DNA from: Psychrobacter glaciei
GTDB taxonomy: Bacteria; Pseudomonadota; Gammaproteobacteria; Pseudomonadales; Moraxellaceae
NCBI RefSeq assembly: GCF_014652895.1
Contig: NZ_BMZR01000001.1
Location: 620,001-684,000, forward strand
Length of the DNA: 64,000 nucleotides
Direction: 5' to 3'
The notes under the pieces are model-generated. The model did no database searches. It worked only from the letters and a program-made list of their open reading frames with translations, and had not been told where the DNA came from. A program made the translations under genes and the position numbers. Every line of letters begins with the position of its first letter. Within the stretch, counting starts at the first letter, position 1. Shown here one piece after another: positions 56,684-64,000 of this stretch.

Positions 56684-57616
56684 CTAGTTTTTAATGTCAA
56701 ACTGGTCTTTTAGGATTTTTATAAGATATATAAATTGGGTGTCGTCATCAGGTATTAACTTTCTAAATTTTAAAATATTTCTCCTATCAAGAAATATTTT
56801 ACTGTCTATCATTATCTCATGGGTTTGGTTAATTGTACGGTCAAACTCACCGATTTTCTTAGACCATCTATCAAGTTGACTGCTACTTAAGGAACTGATA
56901 TTTAGGTTCAATAGCTCATCCAAAGGGTTTTTGAAGTCCTCAGCATACACTCTCAGATTATTCTCATTATATAAAAATGCTAAGCCATCAATAGTGCCTA
57001 TAGGTATCTCTTTATACCTTGATGGTGCTTTCACTCCACTAGTCTTTAAGGTTTCATATTCTTTTTTGCTAAGCTTTATAGTCTTATAAATAGTAGGGTT
57101 TCTGTTTTTCACCATAAGCTTGATCATCTCAAGGATAGATGAGGGACAGCCTTTTGAAGCATGAGTAAAAAACTGCTGCAGCTTATGAATATGACTAATC
57201 TTTCCATACGTATTTTCTGTAGCTATTACTTTTTCAAGGTATTGGTTTGAATTACTCTTGAAGCTTGCTATTTTTTCTTTCGCTTGCCTATCTCTATACT
57301 CTCTGTTGAAATTTTTCTCTAAAGTTTGGAAGCTAACACCAAAGTGATTTTTACCACATATATGTCCTACGTTTGTTAGCTTGCCTGTGTCAGTTTCAAC
57401 AATATACCCATTATTATGAGCTGTGCCACAGTTTGAGAGTCCACACTTTCCTTTGGTCGGAAGCGTATACTTATTAATAACTCTTTTCAGCTTTTCCTTT
57501 GTAGGATCTAAAGAGTCAGTGTAATTATTCATTGTGAAAATATCTTGCCAATCGTTAATTTTCACATGATATTTTTCATTAACTAGCATCGTCAAATTGT
57601 TATTCCTCTTAGCCAC
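56684..57616 (-). CDS. Hypothetical protein with possible zinc site
   Basis: 310 residues from a GTG at 57616; an ATG at 57589 is also in frame, with AGAGGAA about 13 bases before it. The composition is distinctly AT-rich, with many Asn, Lys and Ile. Residues about 55-85 contain CGLSNCGTAHNNGYIVETDT and then GHICGKNHFG, giving a C-x4-C ... C-x3-H pattern that may bind zinc. The rest is helical (e.g. FNREYRDRQAKEKIASFKS, DELLNLNISSLSSSQLDRWS). I cannot place it in a family. It looks like a transferred accessory gene; a phage or defence link is only a guess. Confidence 0.65.
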   Translation of the reverse strand: MAKRNNNLTMLVNEKYHVKINDWQDIFTMNNYTDSLDPTKEKLKRVINKYTLPTKGKCGLSNCGTAHNNGYIVETDTGKLTNVGHICGKNHFGVSFQTLEKNFNREYRDRQAKEKIASFKSNSNQYLEKVIATENTYGKISHIHKLQQFFTHASKGCPSSILEMIKLMVKNRNPTIYKTIKLSKKEYETLKTSGVKAPSRYKEIPIGTIDGLAFLYNENNLRVYAEDFKNPLDELLNLNISSLSSSQLDRWSKKIGEFDRTINQTHEIMIDSKIFLDRRNILKFRKLIPDDDTQFIYLIKILKDQFDIKN

Positions 57617-57682
57617 TTATACTTAATAGTGTTAAGGTGCCTAAACACCCGAACACTAAACCATTGAGGTCAGACCAAATGC

Positions 57683-57916
57683 CTATGCTATTTTTCTAGC
57701 ATAAGTATATTTAGCGTTTAAGTTTATGTATCCATTAAGTCCATTTCCCATTCTAGCCAGTCTTACCATATTATTGACATGGTAAGAGCCAGTTGTGAAA
57801 TAGTCATACAGATACACACCACCTTTCGCAAAGCACACAATTATGAAATCGTCACCGATTTCATATGCGCTTATACCAGAGTTACCACCGATATCACGAT
57901 ATTTTTCCATGCTCAT
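57683..57916 (-). CDS. Small KTSC-domain-like hypothetical protein
   Basis: 77 residues. GNSGISAYEIGDDFIIVCFA followed by KGGVYLYDYFTTGSYHVNNM resembles the KTSC fold (a short beta domain with a conserved G-x-Y-x-Y), commonly found in small phage- or mobile-element-linked proteins of unknown role. AGGAG precedes the paired ATGs at 57916 and 57910. It is the first gene of the AT-rich block after nrdA. Confidence 0.65.
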   Translation of the reverse strand: MSMEKYRDIGGNSGISAYEIGDDFIIVCFAKGGVYLYDYFTTGSYHVNNMVRLARMGNGLNGYINLNAKYTYARKIA

Positions 57917-57960
57917 TTCTCCTGAGCTGAAACATTTTCGACTATCAATTCACGGTTTCT

Positions 57961-58125
57961 TTGGACAAGGGGTAAGTTTTAAATTAGAATAGCTGCCTAA
58001 GAACGGAACGTTATTCTATTTGCTTATCACTTGTGAAAGTCGATAGTCTTAACTTCCTGATATTAAATACGCCAATATTTAGTATCTCCAATGGCAAAGA
58101 TGAGAAATCGTCTTTGCCATTTTTA
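57961..58125 (+). ncRNA. Candidate small RNA transcribed opposite to nrdA
   Basis: A plus-strand promoter-like pair, TTGGAC (57961-57966) and TAGAAT (57985-57990) with an 18-base spacer, is followed about 100 bp later by a terminator: AATGGCAAAGA (58091-58101) pairs with TCTTTGCCATT (58111-58121), then T-rich sequence. All neighbouring genes are on the minus strand, so this orphan terminator suggests an independent transcript of roughly 125 bases. A reading frame through it exists, but its quality is poor. The same gap (57917-58289) also holds a perfect hairpin AGAAATTCT/AGAATTTCT at 58226-58249. Confidence 0.35.
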
Positions 58126-58289
58126 TTGCCTGATACTTGTCGTACCAAACAAATTTTAAAGCCTTTCAACTATATATTAATGGTGGATAACGAGCTTAAC
58201 CTAACAGCCAACCCCGCCATCCATCAGAAATTCTATTTAAAGAATTTCTCTTGCGAACCTAAAATTGCAGTGCAATTTTTTAACGGTTC

Positions 58290-60566
58290 TCAAATCTTAC
58301 ACGCACCGCCAGCACAATCATCTTCCATATCCGCTTGGGCATCGTTCGCACCATCACGAGTGTTATGGTAGTACAACGTCTTCACACCCATTTTATAAGC
58401 GTTTAGCAAGTCTTTTAGCAATATCTTCATCGGTACACGGCCGCCAGCATAACGAACAGGATCGTAGTTGGTATTGGCAGAGATACTTTGATCGACGAAC
58501 TTTTGCATGATAGCGACCAGCTTTAGGTAACCGTCATTGTTTGGCATTTGCCATAGTAGCTCGTACTGATCTTTTAGCTTATCAATCTCAGGCACGACTT
58601 GCTTTAAGATGCCATCTTTTGACGCTTTGATAGAGACCAGACCACGTGGTGGCTCGATACCGTTGGTCGCGTTGGCGATCTGACTAGAGGTCTCAGACGG
58701 CATCAAGGCGGTTAGGGTAGAGTTGCGTAGACCGTGCTCAGTGATCTCGCCACGTAGCGTTTCCCAATCTAGATGTAGCGGCTCTTGGCAGATTTTGTCC
58801 AAGTCGGCTTTGTACGTATCAATCGGTAAGATACCTTGTGAATATGTCGTCTCATTGAACGCAGGGCAAGCGCCTTGCTCTTTTGCCAATTTGTTTGATG
58901 CTTTCAAGAGATAGAATTGCAATGCTTCAAACGTTTGATGGGTCAGACCAAGCGCGCTGTCATCTGAATAGCGTACGCCATTTTTAGCAAGGTAATAAGC
59001 ATAGTTAATCACGCCCACACCGAGCGTACGGCGACGCATACTGCCGTTTTGGGCGGCTTTGACTGGATAGTCTTGATAGTCGAGCAGGGCATCAAGCGCA
59101 CGGACGATTAGCTCGGCTGGCTCTTCGATATCGCTGACGTTTTCGACTTTACCCAAGTTCACCGCTGATAGCGTACAAAGGGCGATTTCGCCTTCTTCGT
59201 CATTGATATTATCAAGTGGCTTGGTCGGTAGCGCGATTTCCATACATAGGTTTGACTGGCGAATCGGGGCAACCGTCGCGTCAAATGGGCTATGCGTGTT
59301 GCAATGATCGACGTTTTGGATATAGATACGACCAGTACTGGCGCGCTCTTGCATCATTAGGCTGAACAAGTCGGCTGCTGGGATCTGGCGGCTACGAATA
59401 GCAGGGTCGTTCTCGTACTTGGTATATAACTCTTCGAATTTGTCTTGATCTTCAAAGAACGCATCATACAAGCCCGGCGTATCACCTGGTGAGAATAGCG
59501 AGATATCTTGACCTTTGATGAGGCGCGTGTACATCGTTTTGTTTAACTGTACGCCGTAGTCCATATGACGGACACGGTTGTCTTCGACGCCGCGGTTGTT
59601 TTTGAGTACCAGTAATGACTCAACTTCTAGATGCCATAATGGGTAGAACAGGGTCGCTGCACCGCCACGGACGCCGCCTTGTGAGCAGCATTTCACCGCA
59701 GTTTGGAACAATTTATAGAACGGAATACAGCCAGTGTGCTGTGCTTCGCCGCCACGGATAGGGCTACCAAGGGCACGGATGCGACCAGCGTTGATGCCGA
59801 TACCAGCGCGCTGTGATACATAGCGTACGATGGCGCTAGTAGTCGCGTTGATAGAGTCTAGGCTATCACCACATTCGATCAATACGCACGAGCTAAACTG
59901 ACGCGATGGCGTACGCACACCAGACATGATAGGCGTTGGTAGTGAGATTTTGAATTCTGAAGTCGCATCATAGAAGCGCTTCACATAGTTCATGCGCTCT
60001 GATTTTTCGTAACGGCTAAACAAGCACATACCGACCAGCATGTACAAAAACTGCGGGCTCTCAAAGACAGTTTTGCTAACACGATCTTGGACGAGGTATT
60101 TACCTGCCATTTGCTCAACAGCCGCATACGCAAGGTTCATATCACGCCAGTGATCGAGATACTCTTCTAACTCGTCAAATTCAGCACGGCTATAGTCAGC
60201 TAGGATATGCTCATCATATTTACCAGCATTGGTCAGCGTTGTAACGTGATCGAATAGATGTGGCGGCGTGAATCTATTGTAAGCAATCTTACGCAGATGG
60301 AAGATAGCCAAACGAGCCGCTAGATATTGATAATCAGGCGTCGTTTCAGAGATAAGGTCAGCAGCAGATTTGATGATGGTTTCGTGAATGTCACGAGTCT
60401 TGATACCTTCATAAAACTGGATGTGCGACTTTAGCTCAACTTGTGATACAGACACATTGTCCAAGCCGTGAGCGGCCCACGCTATCACCTTGTGAATTTT
60501 GTCTAAATCAATAGGCTCTAAACGTCCATCACGTTTGGTTACTTGGATTTTGTCAATATGTGTCAT
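58290..60566 (-). CDS. nrdA: Class Ia ribonucleoside-diphosphate reductase alpha subunit
   Basis: 758 residues, as in E. coli. The ATP-cone occupies about the first 95 residues (QVTKRDGRLEPIDLDKIHKV). Catalytic Cys residues occur in FSSCVLIECGDSLDSI, in SNLCMEIALP and in the redox-active C-terminal DDCAGGACKI. The loop RAGIGINAGRIRALGSPIRG is the substrate/effector region. With NrdB it reduces ribonucleoside diphosphates. GAGGCCAGC precedes the ATG. NrdR-like boxes lie upstream (60716-60761). Confidence 0.98.
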   Translation of the reverse strand: MTHIDKIQVTKRDGRLEPIDLDKIHKVIAWAAHGLDNVSVSQVELKSHIQFYEGIKTRDIHETIIKSAADLISETTPDYQYLAARLAIFHLRKIAYNRFTPPHLFDHVTTLTNAGKYDEHILADYSRAEFDELEEYLDHWRDMNLAYAAVEQMAGKYLVQDRVSKTVFESPQFLYMLVGMCLFSRYEKSERMNYVKRFYDATSEFKISLPTPIMSGVRTPSRQFSSCVLIECGDSLDSINATTSAIVRYVSQRAGIGINAGRIRALGSPIRGGEAQHTGCIPFYKLFQTAVKCCSQGGVRGGAATLFYPLWHLEVESLLVLKNNRGVEDNRVRHMDYGVQLNKTMYTRLIKGQDISLFSPGDTPGLYDAFFEDQDKFEELYTKYENDPAIRSRQIPAADLFSLMMQERASTGRIYIQNVDHCNTHSPFDATVAPIRQSNLCMEIALPTKPLDNINDEEGEIALCTLSAVNLGKVENVSDIEEPAELIVRALDALLDYQDYPVKAAQNGSMRRRTLGVGVINYAYYLAKNGVRYSDDSALGLTHQTFEALQFYLLKASNKLAKEQGACPAFNETTYSQGILPIDTYKADLDKICQEPLHLDWETLRGEITEHGLRNSTLTALMPSETSSQIANATNGIEPPRGLVSIKASKDGILKQVVPEIDKLKDQYELLWQMPNNDGYLKLVAIMQKFVDQSISANTNYDPVRYAGGRVPMKILLKDLLNAYKMGVKTLYYHNTRDGANDAQADMEDDCAGGACKI

Positions 60567-60715
60567 GCTGGCCTCTATTTTGATTGCTTATTGTGATGCT
60601 GCGCGCTGAATCGGCGGCAAACATTCTTTATAACGCTACGATGCTGGGTTACGATAGCTGGTTTTTTTAGGCAAAAAACTACCGCTACTCATAATGATGA
60701 TTAAAATCACTGAGT

Positions 60716-60761
60716 ACTACATATAGCGTGTTTGTTAATTGGTAGGCACAATATAGCGGGA
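60716..60761. promoter_or_regulatory. Candidate NrdR boxes upstream of nrdA
   Basis: CTACATATAGCGTG and CACAATATAGCGGG share ATATAGCG and are exactly 30 bp apart, about three helical turns, as expected for paired NrdR sites (consensus near ACACWATATWGTGT). The second fits with one mismatch, the first poorly. They lie about 150-190 bp upstream of the nrdA start. Confidence 0.45.
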
Positions 60762-60995
60762 AAATTTTGAAAATACTATATTGATTTTAGACTAAAACTA
60801 TGTTGCTGCGAGGTTGTGAGCTGTCCAGATTTGGGCAAAGGACGATGGGATAAGGGTTAGACGCAAATGCGCTCATCATAAATTTTTTGTAAAAATATCG
60901 TGACGATTTGATTTTTATTTTGTTGTAAATTGTCGACTGATAATAGTGATCAGAGCGGCAATAATGCGGGCGCAGATTGTACACCAAACCATAAA

Positions 60996-61046
60996 AAATC
61001 GCCACTCATATGTTATATCTAGTAATAACATATGAGTGACGATTTG
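60996..61046 (-). terminator. Long-stem terminator after the DUF493 gene
   Basis: AAATCG-CACTCATATGTTAT and its complement pair over about 20 bp with one mismatch around a short loop, and the minus strand continues as GATTTTTTAT. It is 43 bp after the stop at 61089. Confidence 0.82.
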
Positions 61047-61088
61047 GACGGAAAAGGGGTTGTTTTTTTCTAAACACCCATTACCTGT

Positions 61089-61460
61089 TTATACGACCAT
61101 ACGAACCGTTTTTGCATCATCAAGTGACGCATAAAGTGTATTCACTTGATCGGCTGCTGTGAGGTATAAATTGACACGCGCTGAATGAAAGCGACCCGTT
61201 TTAGATGGCTTAACTTCTATAGAAGCCAAATCAAAATCAGGGAACTGGCTACCGAGGATCAGCTTGACTTCATTAAGCAAGCTTTCATGCTCGCCTTCAT
61301 GACCAATGATGCTCAAAGGGTAGTTCATTGGAAAATCCCACAGCTCTGGATTTTGAATGTCGGTTTTTTTGCCTTTTAAGACACCTTCATTGGGTGTCAG
61401 ATCCGTCATGGTGACGTCTTTGGTGTTTTGATTATCAGTATCTTTTGAATCATCACTCAT
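61089..61460 (-). CDS. DUF493 (YbeD-like) protein
   Basis: 123 residues with a ferredoxin-like fold typical of YbeD: LWDFPMNYPLSIIGHEGEHE, LNEVKLILGSQFPDFDLA and KTGRFHSARVNLYLTAADQV. The first ~35 residues (Asp/Thr-rich, with an EGVLKGKKTDIQNP stretch) extend beyond the common ~90-residue core. In enterobacteria ybeD lies between dacA and lipB; here those are absent. Regulatory or ligand-binding roles have been suggested; the function is not established. GAGGCAAACATC precedes the ATG. Confidence 0.88.
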   Translation of the reverse strand: MSDDSKDTDNQNTKDVTMTDLTPNEGVLKGKKTDIQNPELWDFPMNYPLSIIGHEGEHESLLNEVKLILGSQFPDFDLASIEVKPSKTGRFHSARVNLYLTAADQVNTLYASLDDAKTVRMVV

Positions 61461-61490
61461 GATGTTTGCCTCGTTTTTTTAAATATGAGC

Positions 61491-61597
61491 TATAGTTGAA
61501 TTCAAATAATTTCGATACAAGTAAACCGAGCGCAAGTTATACATTAGTATGCTTAGCGCGGATGACGATGTAGCGGATTCATATGGATTTGACTATA
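61491..61597. repeat. Imperfect palindromic intergenic repeat with TATAGT ends
   Basis: It begins TATAGTTGAATTCAAATAA and ends CATATGGATTTGACTATA; inverted-repeat matching runs about 29 bases at each end with mismatches (roughly two-thirds identical). The centre is rich in GCGC (CCGAGCGCAAG, GCTTAGCGCGGATG). It starts 31 bp upstream of the DUF493 start codon on the minus strand. Relatives at 35621-35689 share only the ends. Confidence 0.6.
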
Positions 61598-61730
61598 TTT
61601 GGATAAGAGCTTTATTGCCCATTTATAGTGGCACTAAGCCTATTATTCAAGTCCTGTGATAGCGACGACAGTACATTAGGGTATGTCGAACCTTCGGCTA
61701 CGTTACGGACAGGGTATGGACAGTGACCGC

Positions 61731-62429
61731 TTATCTTTTATAACCACAAACCGCCACATAGTCCCCACGGTCATAACCTTCGATGACCTCTTGTACCTTA
61801 TCATTGGCATACATTGGATGGGTCAATAAGGTCTGCGCATACTCAAAATCGACGAAACCATTGGCTTGCATCAGCGCGATTTTTTCATTTGAGGTGCGCC
61901 AATTGGCTGACTTTACCAGTTCAATAGGATAAGGGTCAGCAGGGGAGATGTGCGCAAGTAGCGGATGCTCCCAAGTGCCTAACGAGCTGGCCAAATTGTA
62001 TAAGCTGGCAAAGCCACTCTCTTTTGGTACATCGATCAGAATCAATTTGCCGCCAGACTTTAATGCGTCAAAGGCCTTTTTAATACAGACATCCAAATCA
62101 CTGATATAGCTGACACTGCCGTTGAACATAATAATGTCAAACTTATTGGGCTCAATCTCGCAAGTTTCAGCAGGGCTGATATCTACTTGCAATCCGCGCT
62201 TTTCGGCGACGGCGGCCATGTCTTTAGAAGGCTCAATGCCATATTTGATATGAATATCATAATCTTTTGCTAGTAGTGATTCAAATAATCCGCTACCACA
62301 ACCGATAGACAATATCTCACTGTCTTTATCTAAGAAATGGGCAACTAATTTTAGCTCACTGGTCAGTAAGTTTTGATTGTCAAAAAACCAGCTATCGTAC
62401 GCGCTTGCGTGTTCATCAAATGCTGCCAT
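61731..62429 (-). CDS. Class I SAM-dependent methyltransferase
   Basis: 232 residues. The SAM-binding motif I is SEILSIGCGSGLFESLLAKD, with an acidic motif II near GIEPSKDMAAVAEKRG and motif IV in FDIIMFNGSVSYI. The substrate is unknown; the YDSWFFDN N-terminus is typical of small-molecule methyltransferases. CAAGGAGAGATATC gives a strong ribosome site. The 94-bp structured repeat lies upstream. Confidence 0.9.
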   Translation of the reverse strand: MAAFDEHASAYDSWFFDNQNLLTSELKLVAHFLDKDSEILSIGCGSGLFESLLAKDYDIHIKYGIEPSKDMAAVAEKRGLQVDISPAETCEIEPNKFDIIMFNGSVSYISDLDVCIKKAFDALKSGGKLILIDVPKESGFASLYNLASSLGTWEHPLLAHISPADPYPIELVKSANWRTSNEKIALMQANGFVDFEYAQTLLTHPMYANDKVQEVIEGYDRGDYVAVCGYKR

Positions 62430-62468
62430 GATATCTCTCCTTGAGTGTTTTTTGTTGTATCGTTAATC

Positions 62469-62562
62469 CACTATAAAAGAGTGACAGCGTTAACCTCGCT
62501 TAAAGTATTACTCATACATCTACACTCGGTTGGCTTGTCACTCTTTTAAATTGAATCAACTA
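62469..62562. repeat. 94-bp structured intergenic repeat, copy B
   Basis: Partner of 11732-11825, in the same orientation. The inverted ends AAAAGAGTGACA and TGTCACTCTTTT pair perfectly. It sits 40 bp upstream of the methyltransferase start codon, almost the same distance as copy A from its gene (39 bp). Confidence 0.85.
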
Positions 62563-62605
62563 TATTGAATAGTACGTGACGTTAAATTTGCTATAAAAAT
62601 ACGAG

Positions 62606-63253
62606 TTATGACAGATCTAATGCTTGCTGCCAAAAATTCACTTCCATACGTGAAGCAGTATTAAATAACTGTTGGAACTTGTCTGCTTGAGCGGGGCTAG
62701 CCTGTGCCAGTAGTTCATTGATCTGCACTTCGTTCTGTGCGGTAATCGCTTGAAATGCATCACTAGAAAATACATCAATCCATGGCTGATAGGGATTGCC
62801 CGTGATAAACCCTTCGGCTTTGATGCGTTTGCCAATTTCGCCGTAACCCATCAAGCAAGGGGCAATAGCAGCATACAGCTCAGCCAGTGAGCCTGACAGG
62901 GCAGCGTCTAATATATAGCGGCTATAGGCGATGGTTACAGTAGATTCAGGCGCATTCTCGACGGTTTCAAGCGCTATGCCCCATTGGTGGCAGAAGTCCA
63001 AATACATGCCAATTTCCATATCGAGCATGGCATTAATGCCTGCTTGACCGACGCGCATTTGCGCCAGAGTGTCGCTTTTGTACACGCTCAGCGCCATCAC
63101 GCGGGTATAGTGAATCAAATACAAGTAGTCTTGGACGAGGTAGTGGCGGAAGCTGTCAGGGGCGAGCGTACCTGCTGCTAGTTGCTTGACAAAGTCGTGC
63201 TGAATATAATCATCCCAAGTTGGGCAATGGTGACGTAGCGTTTGGTAATTCAT
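62606..63253 (-). CDS. tenA: TenA-family thiaminase II-like protein
   Basis: 215 residues from ATG 63253; a GTG three codons earlier is in frame. All-helical TenA features are visible: WDDYIQHDFVKQLAAGTLAP, YLVQDYLYLIHYTRVMAL and the active-site Cys in AAIAPCLMGYGEIGKRI. TenA proteins hydrolyse aminopyrimidine derivatives in thiamine salvage. No other thi genes are seen. The ribosome site is weak. Confidence 0.9.
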   Translation of the reverse strand: MNYQTLRHHCPTWDDYIQHDFVKQLAAGTLAPDSFRHYLVQDYLYLIHYTRVMALSVYKSDTLAQMRVGQAGINAMLDMEIGMYLDFCHQWGIALETVENAPESTVTIAYSRYILDAALSGSLAELYAAIAPCLMGYGEIGKRIKAEGFITGNPYQPWIDVFSSDAFQAITAQNEVQINELLAQASPAQADKFQQLFNTASRMEVNFWQQALDLS

Positions 63254-63382
63254 AGTGTTCACTTACTTTTATCAATGCGAGTAAGCAGATGGTAGACGAA
63301 CTCATGCATTATTAGCAAGGGATGCACCAAGTATAATGGCATCATACATTTGGACAGCTAAGTTTTCAATTGCTGATGCGAC

Positions 63383-64000
63383 TTACGGTAAGTAGCCATT
63401 GATAGGCGCGATATCAGGCGGGATATCCGTGTCTCCTAATGCTTCTCGCAGATTGATTTCGATCGTGCGTGATAAGGCAGTCAGGGGTAGTTGGTTAGCT
63501 GCCAAGCCAAAAGGCTCTTCTAGCTCTTCGCTAAGGGCATCCAAACCAAAGAAGGTGTAAGCGATTACAGCAGAAATCAACGGAGTGGCCCAACCGAGTG
63601 AGGCCACCAAGCCAAAAGGCAACAGGATGCAATACAGATAGGTCGTGCGATGTACCAACAGCATATAAGCAAATGGCAGCGGCGTATTATGAATGCGCTC
63701 GCAAGCCGCCAATACAATCGTCATAGATGTCAGGCGCTCGTCCATGTTTTGGATGACTTGCTCAGACACCAGTCCTTGCCGCCGAATGTCACCGAGCTGC
63801 TTACCCATGAGGCGCATTATATAATCAGGTACGTTTTTCGCTTGGCGCATATTGTCATGATGCGTTAACGCTACAAATGTCTCTATATCTTCCCAAGGTG
63901 ACGTACCACGTAGCCTGTGGCGCACAGCATGAGCAAAAGCAATGGTTAGATATACCATCGCTCGTTGAGTATCACGCCCAGCATCGGTGTCATCATCTAT
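63383..64000 (-). CDS. Bestrophin-like chloride channel (5' end cut by window edge)
   Basis: Open from the right edge to the stop at 63383; at least 205 residues. The visible part includes RAMVYLTIAFAHAVRHRLRG, a cytosolic helical part, and the membrane segments LPFAYMLLVHRTTYLYCILL and FGLVASLGWATPLISAVIAY. The end LEEPFGLAANQLPLTALSRT-type sequence is the RFP-TM (UPF0187, YneE) signature. Bacterial members form pentameric anion or cation channels. The true start is outside the window. Confidence 0.85.
   Translation of the reverse strand: MDDDTDAGRDTQRAMVYLTIAFAHAVRHRLRGTSPWEDIETFVALTHHDNMRQAKNVPDYIMRLMGKQLGDIRRQGLVSEQVIQNMDERLTSMTIVLAACERIHNTPLPFAYMLLVHRTTYLYCILLPFGLVASLGWATPLISAVIAYTFFGLDALSEELEEPFGLAANQLPLTALSRTIEINLREALGDTDIPPDIAPINGYLP

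Noticed and set aside
58033-58371. 112-codon plus-strand frame after the accessory block
   Set aside because: Runs antisense into nrdA and through a terminator hairpin; not protein-like. The small-RNA interpretation is preferred.
60787-61005. 72-codon frame between nrdA and the DUF493 gene
   Set aside because: AT-rich, enters the terminator stem, no ribosome site.

Overview
The window looks like chromosomal DNA of a Moraxellaceae gammaproteobacterium, most probably Psychrobacter. This rests on remembered family resemblance (carA-carB with greA, an rpsF-rpsR-rplI operon without priB, divergent ppsA/ppsR, two BCCT carriers, a DegS/AlgW-like protease divergent from a Nif3-like gene) and on the many short palindromic intergenic repeats; no database search was possible. 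No rRNA, tRNA, CRISPR array, complete insertion sequence or prophage was seen. The first and last genes run off the edges.

Layout. 1-1187: partial NhaC-type antiporter. 1391-6011: a putrescine (Puu) locus, puuA-puuB leftward and puuD-puuR rightward from a shared control region. 6138-9795: a glycosyltransferase and an uncharacterised radical-SAM/DUF4130 pair thought to act on DNA. 10047-11693: a membrane-anchored unknown and a secreted DUF11-like protein. 12216-17708: greA, carB and carA. 18181-23012: gamma-carbonic anhydrase, HAD phosphatase, prfB (with its programmed +1 frameshift), ppnP, a GNAT enzyme and topoisomerase IB. 23344-26143: acyl-CoA synthetase and an SDR dehydrogenase separated by a palindromic element. 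26150-30475: an L,D-transpeptidase and clpB bracketed by two inverted copies of a ~270-280 bp MITE-like repeat. 30509-35477: a PQQ-type sugar dehydrogenase and two tandem BCCT carriers. 35823-40405: VOC protein/LysR, a small unknown, and an EamA exporter divergent from a MocR regulator whose start codon is preceded by a heptanucleotide microsatellite. 40505-45491: rpsF-rpsR-rplI, an RDD membrane protein and ppsA. 46055-50578: ppsR, a DUF4377 lipoprotein, sthA and an MltF-like transglycosylase. 51589-54085: Nif3-like protein and DegS-like protease. 54206-60566: ferredoxin, nrdB and nrdA (class Ia ribonucleotide reductase), with an AT-rich group of unrecognised small genes and a candidate small RNA between nrdB and nrdA. 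61089-64000: DUF493 protein, methyltransferase, TenA and a partial bestrophin-like channel.

How the genes work together. The Puu genes would convert putrescine to GABA through gamma-glutamylated intermediates. CarAB supplies carbamoyl phosphate for pyrimidines and arginine, and NrdAB with the YfaE-like ferredoxin supplies deoxynucleotides. PpsR switches PpsA on and off. BCCT carriers, ClpB and the DegS-like protease point to osmotic and protein-folding stress handling, as expected for a cold- or salt-adapted organism.

The most interesting unexplained signals are the repeat families (an inverted MITE pair around ldt-clpB, a 94-bp structured repeat found 39-40 bp upstream of two unrelated genes, and a 174-bp palindrome), the 7x7-bp microsatellite abutting the MocR start codon, the radical-SAM/DUF4130 gene pair, and the AT-rich insert between nrdB and nrdA.
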